Shown here piece after piece: positions 1 to 7,252 of a stretch of DNA of 12,873 nt. Below the pieces are notes generated by a model, which was not told the DNA's origin, searched no databases, and saw nothing but the letters and a program-made list of their open reading frames with translations. The DNA is from Clostridia bacterium. GTDB taxonomy: Bacteria > Bacillota_A > Clostridia > Christensenellales > CAG-138. The stretch lies in NCBI GenBank assembly GCA_017553815.1, contig JAFZJT010000200.1, forward strand, positions 1-12,873. Direction: 5' to 3'. Positions within the stretch are counted from its first letter, which is position 1, and the number at the start of each line of letters is the position of its first letter. The position numbers and the translations under genes are program-made.

Positions 1-191
1 CCCTCTTCGCGGCATTTTTCGATAAGTAAGTCGGTGTCGGTGGTGCTGATGAGCCACGCTTCATCTGCAAGCTCCTTGGTGGGCGAAGTTGGCATCGTAT
101 CGGCAACGATAACGTATATACCGAGCGCACGCGCTTCTCGAACGACTTGCAGTGTTCCGAAATCGCTGCCAAGTATCAAGAGTTTTTTCAT
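1..191 (-). CDS. N-terminal fragment of a probable ATP-grasp (carbamoyl-phosphate-synthase-like) enzyme of polysaccharide synthesis
   Basis: The first 63 residues of a protein that continues past the left window edge. The ATG is at 189-191 with a GGAG-type site about 11 nt upstream; the gap to the preceding sugar transferase is 38 nt, so it is the next gene of the same operon. The sequence opens MKKLLILGSDFGTLQVVREA, a beta strand followed by a GS.F...QVVREA turn and helix, then a second strand (YVIVADTMPTSPTKELAD). This is the nucleotide-fold pre-ATP-grasp domain typical of carB-like ATP-grasp ligases found in capsule and glycan loci. Such enzymes usually join an amino acid or carboxylate to an amino group, so an aminoacylation of the sugar made by the upstream aminotransferase is a reasonable inference. 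The catalytic domain is outside the window, so an unrelated Rossmann-fold enzyme is possible. Confidence 0.6.
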   Translation of the reverse strand, partial: MKKLLILGSDFGTLQVVREARALGIYVIVADTMPTSPTKELADEAWLISTTDTDLLIEKCREE

Positions 192-229
192 TGGGTAATC
201 CGCTCCGTTTTTTGAATTGAAATATCTGC

Positions 230-934
230 TCAAACTTCGTTGGTATCCGAGGCAGCGGGCTTCTTCGGCATGTACTTTTCAACGCTCTCTCCGTTGAAAA
301 GATACCTGCGCTGCGGGATATAGTGCCTCACCTTGTCGAGCTTGCCGTGGCCTTCGCCATGCTGTTCGCCAACAAGAATATCCTCCTGCTTGGCTGTTTT
401 AACAAAGGTTTGCCAAACGATTCTGAGGTCGAAAGCAAAGCTGCATTTTTCAATATAATCAAGATCCTGCTGAAGCCTTACGTCCCAAACAGTCACGTTG
501 CGGCCGTTGACTTGAGCATAGCCGGTCAGACCGGGGCGTACATCGTGGCGGTGCGCCTCTTCATCAGTATAGAACGGAAGATACTCAACAAGCAGCGGTC
601 TCGGACCGACGATGGCCATATCGCCCTTAACAATGTTGATAAGCTCCGGGAGCTCATCCAAGGAGGTCGATCGTAGGAAACGGCCATATTTATTGAGTCT
701 TATGTCATCGGGGAGCAGCTCGCCGTTTTTATCCTTGGCGTTGGACATTGAACGAAACTTTATCAGCTTGAACAGCTTTTCGTTCCTTCCGGGTCTTGTC
801 TGGGTGAAAAATGGGTTACCGCGCATGAATATCGCCCCCAGAACCATCAGAATAAGGAACAACGGGGAAAGAATTGTCAGTGACAGTAAACTAATAACAA
901 AGCCGATCGCTCTTTTGAAATACTTGGCGTACAT
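230..934 (-). CDS. PglC/WcaJ-family sugar transferase (phosphoglycosyl transferase)
   Basis: A monotopic bacterial sugar transferase of 234 residues that would move a sugar-1-phosphate from a UDP-sugar to undecaprenyl phosphate on the inner membrane face, the first committed step of glycan assembly. An N-terminal hydrophobic re-entrant helix (residues about 9-35) precedes the family motifs FFTQTRPGR (42-50), FKLIKFRSM (55-63), the S-L-D-E-L-P-E-L catalytic dyad (Asp93-Glu94), IVKGDMAIVGPRPLL and RPGLTGYAQVNGRN. A charged tail of about 35 residues extends beyond the compact PglC core of about 200. I chose ATG 934 because GAGG lies 8 nt upstream; the longer GTG start at 952 overlaps the GNAT stop (GTGA) but has no ribosome site of its own. 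The small size and lack of the multi-helix N-terminus favour a PglC-like rather than WcaJ-like enzyme. The exact sugar is unknown; the neighbouring aminotransferase suggests a 4-amino-4,6-dideoxy-HexNAc derivative. Confidence 0.93.
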   Translation of the reverse strand: MYAKYFKRAIGFVISLLSLTILSPLFLILMVLGAIFMRGNPFFTQTRPGRNEKLFKLIKFRSMSNAKDKNGELLPDDIRLNKYGRFLRSTSLDELPELINIVKGDMAIVGPRPLLVEYLPFYTDEEAHRHDVRPGLTGYAQVNGRNVTVWDVRLQQDLDYIEKCSFAFDLRIVWQTFVKTAKQEDILVGEQHGEGHGKLDKVRHYIPQRRYLFNGESVEKYMPKKPAASDTNEV

Positions 935-948
935 GATCAGATCCTCAC

Positions 949-1503
949 TCACAGTTTATGATATGGAATATTAACTTTTAGGACTCGGGCAAAAGCTTTT
1001 TCGGAGCATATCTCGAAGCCGGACTTGCGATATGCTTTGATCGCCGAAGTGTTCTTTTTCGACACGGCAAGATATGCGCTGTCGATCCCCTGCTCTTTAA
1101 GATGGTTCATAATTTTAGCGATCATTATTCCGGCAATGCCCTTTCCGCGCTCGGAAGGAGAAACAAAAACATCAAAAATATAAGCGTCTATGTTTCTTAT
1201 TCGATACTCGATGTCGTTTCCGCCTCTGTACATAAGCCAAATGGTTCCCAATGTCTCGTCTGAAGAGCAAGACGTCAGCACAAAGCCTTCGCAGTTTTCT
1301 CCATTGCTTCCAGATAAGCGCTTTAGTGCAGGAACGCCAAGCGTGCTGCCGCAGAGAAGCTTGCTGTCAAACTCTGATAGGTTGAGGCTTTTAAGGGAAT
1401 AATTCCCTTCATCATCGCTGCGCGCTGCCGAAGAAGCCGTGATCCTCATAATGTAATGCGAATACACCGCAAAAATATTCTTTCCGAAAAGCTTTATCAC
1501 CAT
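949..1503 (-). CDS. GNAT-family N-acetyltransferase
   Basis: A 184-residue acyl-CoA-dependent N-acetyltransferase. The C-terminal half has the GNAT signature: a beta strand DVFVSP, then SERGKGIAGIMIAKI (residues 117-131), the R-G-K-G-x-A loop that binds the CoA pyrophosphate, and the later NTSAIKAYRKSGFE (151-164) motif. The first 80 residues are less conserved and contain a Ser/Cys-rich stretch. The ATG at 1501-1503 follows a GGTGG site 8 nt upstream. It lies between the O-antigen ligase-like gene and the sugar transferase in a minus-strand operon, so the likely substrate is the amino group of a nucleotide-linked amino sugar, the role PglD (an unrelated left-handed beta-helix enzyme) or WecD plays elsewhere. 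That assignment comes from context only; an amino acid or protein substrate cannot be excluded. Confidence 0.85.
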   Translation of the reverse strand: MVIKLFGKNIFAVYSHYIMRITASSAARSDDEGNYSLKSLNLSEFDSKLLCGSTLGVPALKRLSGSNGENCEGFVLTSCSSDETLGTIWLMYRGGNDIEYRIRNIDAYIFDVFVSPSERGKGIAGIMIAKIMNHLKEQGIDSAYLAVSKKNTSAIKAYRKSGFEICSEKAFARVLKVNIPYHKL

Positions 1504-1557
1504 TGGCTGCCACCGTAGTTTTTAACTTTAATAATATCTATTCGCATCAGAATTATT

Positions 1558-1573
1558 GCATCTTCCGAGATGC
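1558..1573 (-). other. Short stem-loop in the gap between the O-antigen ligase-like and GNAT genes
   Basis: In the 109 nt between the two genes lies a perfect 6-bp stem, GCATCT and AGATGC, around a 4-nt loop (CGGA in the minus-strand transcript). No U-tract follows on either strand, so it is not a terminator. It may affect mRNA stability between operon genes or be chance. Confidence 0.3.
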
Positions 1574-1612
1574 TTATGCTCGTGAACCTGTAATGCTCCA
1601 CCACCGCCCCGC

Positions 1613-2800
1613 CTACATCTCAAGCCTTTCGGATTCGATCTCAAGAGGCGATCTTTCAGCAAGCTGGTCGGCAAGTACAATAACAAATACAATCAGGATC
1701 CAGAATACCAGTCGTCTCATCGCATACCCCGCCACACTGTAGCCGAACAATGCAACGACTATCGGTATAAGCAGCGGATCGGATGCCCTCAATCTCGAGA
1801 TTATCCTACAGATGAATATCAAGAAAACCGTAAAGCCGACAGCTCCTGTCGCGGCAAACACCTCAATGTATGAATTATGGAACTCCATCTTGAAGCCTCG
1901 CGAGATGCCTGCATGCGGCCCGGCTCCCAGGCCAAAGATGGGACTCCTCTTAAGAACATCATCCGAGAATGAAGACCATAGATTGAATCTGTCCAGACCA
2001 TTACTGTCTTCGCTTACCCATTCGTAGATGCGTTGGTAAATCTCGCTTCTGTAAACAAGAATCAATCCGGTTGCTGCAACCGCAGCGATCATTATGATCA
2101 TGAGCTTCCTTGCTCTCGACTGTTGTAAAGTAATTACAAAGACCACAAACAGAACGGCAAAGCTCAAGTATATTGCAGCTTGGCCGGTGGATGATTGCGT
2201 TTTATTCATTAAGAATATTGATATATATGCGAGCGGAGCATACAGCAGGTTCTTATCCCTAATAACCTTATATACATGCCAAAATGTTACGCCGCATAAG
2301 ACCAGTGCTACCTGATGGGGATTCGTTCCGCCACCAGAATAGCGGCCGTTTGAGTACCAGAGTTTTGCACCGAGAAAGCTCCTGCTCACATTTAAAGAGT
2401 AATGATATAATCCAAACTGCACAAGAGTCGTTAGAATACATATCAACCCGAAGAGGCGTAAATTATACGCTCTTGCATTCTTTCTCAGATATGTCGATAG
2501 CGCATGGCTGATAATCGCCATATAAACCCAAGTTACCCAACCTGTTCGGCTCAATTCCCTCGGTGCTATCAAAAGTCCGCACAGAGAGCCAAAAAGCAAA
2601 GCCGTGAGAAAAGCAATGAAGAACTTTTCAAGATAGGTGATCTTTATACAGCGATAATCGATCACTCTCAGAGCCCAAATAATCATAAAAAGCTCTGCGG
2701 GACCGATTTTCCCTCGAAAGCGAAGACTGGTCATTGGCGCCAGGACACTTCCTAATACCAAAAGCCAATCCCAAACTCTAATATATTTAATCCATCTCAT
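1613..2800 (-). CDS. O-antigen ligase / polymerase-like (Wzy_C family) membrane protein
   Basis: A 395-residue polytopic inner-membrane protein with about ten hydrophobic segments and a larger outside loop near the C-terminus. That region carries the Wzy_C pattern: a loop with FNLWSSFSDDVLKRSPIFGLGAGPHAG, then FHNSYIEVFAATGAVGFTVF, where the H-N-S-Y and following helix match the conserved segment of O-antigen ligases and polymerases. An earlier G-rich loop with TNPHQVALVL is also typical. These enzymes transfer or polymerise undecaprenyl-diphosphate-linked glycans on the outer face of the membrane. The ATG at 2800 has GGTGGG 7 nt upstream; a GTG four codons earlier (2812) overlaps that site and is less likely. 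Polymerase and ligase cannot be told apart by sequence. In a Gram-positive, a polymerase or a wall-glycan/protein ligase is more plausible than LPS ligation. Confidence 0.85.
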   Translation of the reverse strand: MRWIKYIRVWDWLLVLGSVLAPMTSLRFRGKIGPAELFMIIWALRVIDYRCIKITYLEKFFIAFLTALLFGSLCGLLIAPRELSRTGWVTWVYMAIISHALSTYLRKNARAYNLRLFGLICILTTLVQFGLYHYSLNVSRSFLGAKLWYSNGRYSGGGTNPHQVALVLCGVTFWHVYKVIRDKNLLYAPLAYISIFLMNKTQSSTGQAAIYLSFAVLFVVFVITLQQSRARKLMIIMIAAVAATGLILVYRSEIYQRIYEWVSEDSNGLDRFNLWSSFSDDVLKRSPIFGLGAGPHAGISRGFKMEFHNSYIEVFAATGAVGFTVFLIFICRIISRLRASDPLLIPIVVALFGYSVAGYAMRRLVFWILIVFVIVLADQLAERSPLEIESERLEM

Positions 2801-2956
2801 ACTTAAACCCACCGATACAAATGTGCAGCGATATACCGATCATTGTCTGTAATCAACCAATACAATGCAAGAGCGTGAGTGTTGCAGGGTACAGTCTCGA
2901 CTCAATACAAGAATCTCCGCAACTGTTTTAAATCAAATCACAATAGAATAATGCTA

Positions 2957-4249
2957 TTATTTGAAGCACCTGCGAATTATCTCGATGACGGTCTGCTGCT
3001 GATCGGGCGTCATTTTATTATCGCTCGGCAGACAAACGCCGCGCTCAAAAATATCAGCGCCGCAGTCTATTACGCCATTTTCCTTAATGTAGGCATTGCT
3101 GAATGCGCGGCCGCTTCCCGCTCTTGTTACAAACGGGTTCAAGCGGTAGATCGGCTGCATGTGCATTGGCTTCCAAATGGGTCTGCCCTCCGCATTGAAC
3201 GCAGAAAGAGCCTCAAGTATCTCGCTTGGACACGATTTGCCGGGTTCGCTGATAAACAGCGATTCTCTTTCCCCGCGAACCTGACGGCACATATAGTCTT
3301 TATCGATAATCGCACAGCTGAGCCAGTAATTCGGAACACAGCCTTCAATGATAGGATTCATATTGAGCGGAAGTTCCTTGAACCCCTCCTCATATCTTTC
3401 AAAGATAGCTTTTTTCTGGGCAATATGCTCGTAAAGATGCTTAACGTTGCCGCGCGCAACGCCGGCGATAATATTGCTTATGCGGTAATTATAGCCGAGC
3501 TCCTCATGCTGATACCAAGCGGCGTCCTCCCTGCTCTGTGTGCTCCATTTGCGAACCTTGTTCGCATCGTTGATACAATCGGTAAACAGAATTCCGCCCG
3601 AGCTTCCAGTCACGATCTTATTTCCGTTGAAGCTGATTATGCCGATATCGCCGAACGTTCCTGTTTGTTTGCCGCAGTATGTAGCGCCGAACGACTCGGC
3701 CGCATCCTCAACAACCAACGCTCCGTGCTTATGGCAGATATCAACAAGCCTCGAAAGATCGCCGATAAAGCCATATAGATTGACTATCACAACGAGTTTT
3801 ACTTCGGGATAGAGCTCGAATGCCTTCTCAAGCGCGATCGGATCCATATTCCAAGTGTCGGGATCAGTGTCGATAAACACAGGCTCGCCGCATTCGTATA
3901 CGATGGGATTTACGGTGGCGTCGAAGGTCATATCCGAGCAGAAAACCTTCTTGCCTTCAAGCGCTCCGTGACCAACCTTGGGCTGACCGTAAAGCTTTTC
4001 CGCGCAAAGCTTTATCGCAAGATGTAAAGCCGCAGTTCCGCACGAAAGACCGACGGCATATTTTCTGCCGACGAGCTCGGAGCAATATTTTTCCAGTTCA
4101 TCTATATTCTTACCAACCGTGCTGACCCAATTGGCAGAGATAGCATCGCTGACATATTCCAGCTCTTCGCCGTGCATTGTAGGCGTTGCGAGCCAGATCT
4201 TATTCTTAAACGGGCTGATACCGTCAAAATTCTTGGTAGAGATTCCCAT
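2957..4249 (-). CDS. DegT/DnrJ/EryC1/StrS (PglE/EpsN-like) PLP-dependent sugar aminotransferase
   Basis: A 430-residue aminotransferase of fold type I that would transfer an amino group from glutamate to a keto nucleotide sugar such as UDP-4-keto-6-deoxy-GlcNAc. The start pattern WLATPTMHGEE...NWVSTVGKNIDELE (residues 19-53) is typical of the PglE/EpsN branch. SCGTAAL (69-75) holds the PLP phosphate, EDAAESFGA (181-189) contributes the pyridine-contacting Asp182, and SFNGNK (206-211) carries the Schiff-base Lys211. The usual length is 360-400; extra residues lie near 85-100 and towards the C-terminus. The ATG at 4247-4249 has a strong GGAGG 5 nt upstream. It is the second gene of the glycan operon, 41 nt after the NusG-like gene. 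A partner 4,6-dehydratase is not in the window, so it must be downstream on the left or elsewhere. The exact sugar is inferred, the family is certain. Confidence 0.93.
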   Translation of the reverse strand: MGISTKNFDGISPFKNKIWLATPTMHGEELEYVSDAISANWVSTVGKNIDELEKYCSELVGRKYAVGLSCGTAALHLAIKLCAEKLYGQPKVGHGALEGKKVFCSDMTFDATVNPIVYECGEPVFIDTDPDTWNMDPIALEKAFELYPEVKLVVIVNLYGFIGDLSRLVDICHKHGALVVEDAAESFGATYCGKQTGTFGDIGIISFNGNKIVTGSSGGILFTDCINDANKVRKWSTQSREDAAWYQHEELGYNYRISNIIAGVARGNVKHLYEHIAQKKAIFERYEEGFKELPLNMNPIIEGCVPNYWLSCAIIDKDYMCRQVRGERESLFISEPGKSCPSEILEALSAFNAEGRPIWKPMHMQPIYRLNPFVTRAGSGRAFSNAYIKENGVIDCGADIFERGVCLPSDNKMTPDQQQTVIEIIRRCFK

Positions 4250-4290
4250 TATTTCCTCCGGTTTATATGATAAAATGCGTTATTAAGCAC

Positions 4291-4794
4291 TCATGCTTTT
4301 TCAACCAGTTCATACTCGACCCAGGTTTTTATGGTTGAATTCGCAAACGGTATCTCGATCTGCATTCTGTGCTTTCGTCTGTCGAGTTTAAGTATCTTTG
4401 TTTCAAATCCCGAGAAGGCGTCATCCTTAAGCTTGATAATATCGCCCTCCTCATAAACGAGAGTTCGTCCGATAATGCCGTTGTTGTTAAGAAGCATTGC
4501 GGCAAAGGCCTCGTCGTCGCCGCGTAGAAGCGCCGAACCGTCGCTGTTTCTGAGGATACGGATAAAGCCCGGCAACAGACGCAGAAGCTCTGATTCCGGC
4601 TGATCGGCGCTGTCTTCAATGTAAAGGAAAACATAACCGCTCGTCAGATCGTGTTCCTCATCTACCGGGAGCCCCTTGACAAACTTATGTTGGATCTGCT
4701 TCGGGTATAGTGCGCGGCAGCCGAGAATCATCTCAGCATGATCAGCTGCCGAAGCGCAGCTGTTAGTTTCGCAAAAAATACAATAACTCTTCAT
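4291..4794 (-). CDS. NusG-family transcription antiterminator (LoaP/UpxY-like paralogue)
   Basis: A 167-residue NusG paralogue that probably binds RNA polymerase and promotes read-through of the long glycan operon it heads. Residues 1-85 fit the NGN domain, with the marker HKFVKGLPVDEEHDLTSGYVFLYIE (about 36-60) and LPGFIRILRNSDG (74-86); the block LVYEEGDIIKLKDDAFSGFE (112-131) followed by strands to ELVEK is a KOW domain. The true housekeeping NusG sits in a secE-rplK context, absent here. Odd features: the N-terminus is cysteine-rich (Cys5, Cys8, Cys13, Cys26) where NusG usually has W-Y-x-x-x-x-x-T-G-x-E. The start ATG (4792-4794) has no convincing Shine-Dalgarno site, and its A-T-G-A overlaps the stop of a short upstream ORF. 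First gene of an operon of glycan genes, as for LoaP in Clostridia and UpxY in Bacteroides. Which of the subfamilies it belongs to is not decided. Confidence 0.8.
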   Translation of the reverse strand: MKSYCIFCETNSCASAADHAEMILGCRALYPKQIQHKFVKGLPVDEEHDLTSGYVFLYIEDSADQPESELLRLLPGFIRILRNSDGSALLRGDDEAFAAMLLNNNGIIGRTLVYEEGDIIKLKDDAFSGFETKILKLDRRKHRMQIEIPFANSTIKTWVEYELVEKA

Positions 4795-4913
4795 AGTCTT
4801 TTATAAAACAGTAAAGCTTCGCCATTACGGTACATGATCATGCACCGCACAACAAAAGCTATGTGTGAACATTCAGCGACCCGGCAAACCGCACGGTGGC
4901 GCATTCTGTTCAT
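4791..4913 (-). CDS. Possible 40-codon leader ORF coupled to the NusG-like gene
   Basis: A short open frame in the operon leader. It starts ATG AAC AGA ATG CGC, codes for a basic, hydrophobic peptide (opening MNRMRHRAVCRVAEC, ending GEALLFYKRL) and ends in TGA at 4791-4793, which overlaps the NusG-like ATG (4792-4794) as ATGA. An in-frame 17-codon ORF (4914-4967) ends in TAA directly before it. I see no Shine-Dalgarno site before either start, so translation is doubtful; an internal ATG at 4841 would give a 16-residue version. The overlap is the arrangement used for translational coupling, and would explain how the NusG-like gene is translated without its own ribosome site. No known family is recognised. 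Confidence 0.25.
   Translation of the reverse strand: MNRMRHRAVCRVAECSHIAFVVRCMIMYRNGEALLFYKRL
4826..4849 (-). ncRNA. Leader RNA hairpin upstream of the NusG-like gene
   Basis: The minus-strand transcript folds into a continuous 10-pair stem, UGCGGUGCAU with AUGUACCGUA, closed by a GAUC loop, 31 nt before the NusG-like start. Two of the pairs are G-U on this strand and would be A-C mismatches on the plus-strand RNA, so the structure fits the operon transcript specifically. There is no U-tract, so it is not a terminator. LoaP is known to act through a hairpin in the leader of its operon; a similar recognition element is a possible role, but no sequence match to that element is claimed. Confidence 0.35.
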
Positions 4914-4979
4914 TTATGACTTATATAATCCAAAATTGAGCATAATATCACAATTTACTCGGATCATAAAGATACTGTA

Positions 4980-5008
4980 ATTATATCATACTGCATCGAA
5001 TAATGCAA
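4980..5008 (-). promoter_or_regulatory. Probable sigma-A promoter of the glycan operon
   Basis: On the minus strand TTGCAT (5003-5008), a 17-nt spacer and a perfect TATAAT (4980-4985), preceded by the extended -10 TGA. The start site would be near 4973, giving a leader of about 180 nt before the NusG-like ATG. It sits just after the fbp terminator, as expected for an independent operon. Confidence 0.6.
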
Positions 5009-5040
5009 TGCCGAACACCGCGTTATCGCCGCATAAGACA

Positions 5041-5087
5041 AAAATAGAAAATCCCCAAAGCGAGCTCTACAATGAGCAAGCTTTGGG
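5041..5087 (-). terminator. Rho-independent terminator of fbp
   Basis: An 8-bp stem, CCCAAAGC (5054-5061) with GCTTTGGG (5080-5087), an internal GA/AA loop, then an inner GCTC/GAGC stem around a 6-nt loop. On the minus strand it is followed by ATTTTCTATTTTTG, a U-rich tract. It lies 27 nt past the fbp stop and before the operon promoter. Plus-strand read-out lacks a U-tract. In the 318-nt gap from 4795 to 5113 this, the promoter and the leader elements are all I can support. Confidence 0.85.
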
Positions 5088-5113
5088 AATCAAGGCCATA
5101 TTGAGAAAATTGA

Positions 5114-7138
5114 TCAGCCGTCTATCGATACCTTCATCATTCTGTAGTGATGATTCTCCTTAACGAAGCCGCGCTCGAATGCGGCGATGAGCATCTCAAG
5201 CTGTTCGATCTCCGTCTTGAGCTCTGCGCCCTTATCGATATCGGATACCATCATCTGACCCTTTGTCGCAAGTATGTTTTCGACCTCTGTGGTGGAGTGG
5301 ATATCCTTGTTTTCCTTTATCGCCATCTCAAGGCTGATGAAGGGCTCGTGAGCAACGATGTAGAGTCCGCGGGAATCATAAACGAGCGTATATCCCGCGA
5401 TGCCGGTGGTCTTTTGATAATACTTTGAAAATCCGCCGTCGATAACGATCAGCCTGCCTTCGGCCTTTATCGGGTTCTCGCCGTTGATCTTCTCAACCGG
5501 AATATGTCCGTTTACGATAACGGCGCGGTCGGTATCGGTTATTCCGAACTCATTGAGAATGCGAACAGCGAGATCCTTCGTATCCTGGTACTTATAGTAG
5601 GCGTTGCGCTTCTCTTTATGGGATTTGCTGTCGTCTATCTCAACGCGCTCGAATGTGGTCATCTTGTTCTTGCCGAACTGCGGAGAATCGGGTCCGCACC
5701 AGAGATACCACATAAGGTCGAGCTCATGGGTCTTTCTTTCTGCAGGAGGCGAGAAGTAGAGGCGCTTGACCTCGGAATCGATGTAATCAAACATCGCTTT
5801 GCCGCTGCGCGGTACGCCGTCGCCGAAATCGACTTCCTTAAAGCTGCCGTCCTCATTGAGCGGAACGAGCGCATGATAGAGCAGGTTGTTGTTCTCGATC
5901 TTGTAAAGGGAGCCCTTGTCGATGAAGAACTTTATATGCCTCTGGAGCCTCGGGCTGTTAAGGAATGACTCCTGAAGCTCGTTGATGATATTCTCCTCCT
6001 CATCGGTGAGCCTATACGGATCGGAAGGATCAACGGTCGGAAAATCGGCGTCCTTTATCGGATAGGTGATTCCGTCTATCGTTATGGTGGAGTTTACCCT
6101 ATCGAGCGTATCGAGGAAGAGCCTGTGATCGAGCTTATAGTTCGGATTTCGCTTGATGAGCTGACCCTCGAGCTTGTGCATGATAACAAAGATCGCTTTA
6201 TGCAGCTTCGCTCTTATGCTAATTTCCGAATTTGTATAGTATGCTTCCTCAGAGGTCTTTCTCGGTCTGAAAACAACCGCTGTCTTATAGGTGTCCTGAG
6301 CGAACATCAAAAGATGGCGAAGATTGATGCCGTACACGTTCTCGATAAGATCAAGGTTGCCGTGACGGAAGCTGTTCGTCAAAACGCCCGTTATACAGGT
6401 CTTTTCGCCGAGCGCCGCGCCCATCCAAAGGATGTCGTGGTTGCCCCACTGAATGTCAACTGAAGGATGGTCGAGAAGAAGGTCGAGAATGCGATGTGGC
6501 TCGGGGCCGCGGTCGTAGATATCACCGACGATATGGAGCTTATCGACTGCCAGCTTCTTGATCGCCTCTGTCAGCGCAACGATCACGCGATCCGCATAGT
6601 CGTGACGGATGATGGAATCGAAGATCTCGTCATAGTAGCCGTCGAGATCGTGAAAATTGACCCTCGCGGTGAGCAGCTCCTCGATAATGTAGCTGAAGCG
6701 CGGATCGAGGGACTTGCGCACCTTGGATCGGGTGTATTTTGAGCAGATCTTACTTCCGAGAAGGATAAGATTAGTCAGCGTCTTTTTATACCAAGCGTCC
6801 TTATCCTCGCAGTTTTCAAGTTCAAGCGCGATCTTCTGGCGGGGGTAGTAAACGATGGTTGCAAGGGTCTCCCTCTCCTCGAATGTCAGCGAACCAGAAA
6901 GCAGCCTCTCGATCTCGTTTCTGATAACGCCCGAGGCGTTGTTGAGGATATGCTCAAAGGCGTCGCCCTGACCGTGAAGGTCGCTCATGAAATGCTCCGT
7001 GGGCTTCGGAAGCGCCATTATGGAGCTGAGGTTCACTATCTCGGTCATCGCGTATTCGACAGTCGGAAAAGTCTTTGCAAGCTGGCTCAAAAAGAGCTGA
7101 TTTTCTTTAAGCTGCGCATCGGTATAGTTGGTCTTCAT
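5114..7138 (-). CDS. fbp: Class III fructose-1,6-bisphosphatase
   Basis: A 674-residue enzyme that hydrolyses fructose-1,6-bisphosphate to fructose-6-phosphate in gluconeogenesis, of the FBPase_2 family typical of Firmicutes (B. subtilis enzyme about 670 residues). The calcineurin-type metallophosphatase motifs are clear: FMSDLHGQGDAF (D53, H55), GDIYDRGPEPH (205-215), WGNHD (231-235) and VNGHIPVEKINGENP near residue 550. The cytoplasmic protein has no signal or membrane segment. The ATG at 7138 is chosen because GGAGG stands 5 nt upstream; the longer ATG at 7156 would put that ribosome site inside the gene. It is preceded by a 171-nt gap with two stem-loops and followed by a good terminator, so it may be transcribed either alone or with the upstream hydrolase. 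The family assignment is secure; the B. subtilis homologue is the only FBPase needed together with GlpX. Confidence 0.97.
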   Translation of the reverse strand: MKTNYTDAQLKENQLFLSQLAKTFPTVEYAMTEIVNLSSIMALPKPTEHFMSDLHGQGDAFEHILNNASGVIRNEIERLLSGSLTFEERETLATIVYYPRQKIALELENCEDKDAWYKKTLTNLILLGSKICSKYTRSKVRKSLDPRFSYIIEELLTARVNFHDLDGYYDEIFDSIIRHDYADRVIVALTEAIKKLAVDKLHIVGDIYDRGPEPHRILDLLLDHPSVDIQWGNHDILWMGAALGEKTCITGVLTNSFRHGNLDLIENVYGINLRHLLMFAQDTYKTAVVFRPRKTSEEAYYTNSEISIRAKLHKAIFVIMHKLEGQLIKRNPNYKLDHRLFLDTLDRVNSTITIDGITYPIKDADFPTVDPSDPYRLTDEEENIINELQESFLNSPRLQRHIKFFIDKGSLYKIENNNLLYHALVPLNEDGSFKEVDFGDGVPRSGKAMFDYIDSEVKRLYFSPPAERKTHELDLMWYLWCGPDSPQFGKNKMTTFERVEIDDSKSHKEKRNAYYKYQDTKDLAVRILNEFGITDTDRAVIVNGHIPVEKINGENPIKAEGRLIVIDGGFSKYYQKTTGIAGYTLVYDSRGLYIVAHEPFISLEMAIKENKDIHSTTEVENILATKGQMMVSDIDKGAELKTEIEQLEMLIAAFERGFVKENHHYRMMKVSIDG

Positions 7139-7197
7139 TTTTACCTCCGTATTCATCGGTTCATTTCTTTTACTGCGACATTAGGCTTAAATACCGT

Positions 7198-7244
7198 TTG
7201 CGCTCCGATCGAAAACGGGAAGGCCGGATCCGCACGGAGCGCAA
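7198..7244 (-). ncRNA. Long stem-loop in the fbp leader
   Basis: Two perfect 10-nt arms, TTGCGCTCCG (plus strand 7198-7207) and CGGAGCGCAA (7235-7244), enclose 27 nt. The minus-strand transcript therefore has a GC-rich hairpin about 60 nt before the fbp start codon. On the minus strand no U-tract follows, so it is not a terminator of the hydrolase gene. On the plus strand it is followed by TTTTCTTGT, but there is no plus-strand gene upstream. Possible roles are mRNA stability, processing between the two genes, or control of fbp. Confidence 0.4.
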
Positions 7245-7252
7245 TTTTCTTG

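Noticed and set aside
2947..2961. AATAAT/ATTATT palindrome after the aminotransferase stop as a terminator
   Set aside because: An AT-only 6-bp stem with a 3-nt loop and no U-tract; termination here would cut the operon.
2879..3778. 299-codon open frame on the plus strand opposite the aminotransferase gene
   Set aside because: No ribosome site or recognisable family, entirely antisense to a gene with all its PLP motifs; an open shadow frame due to codon use.
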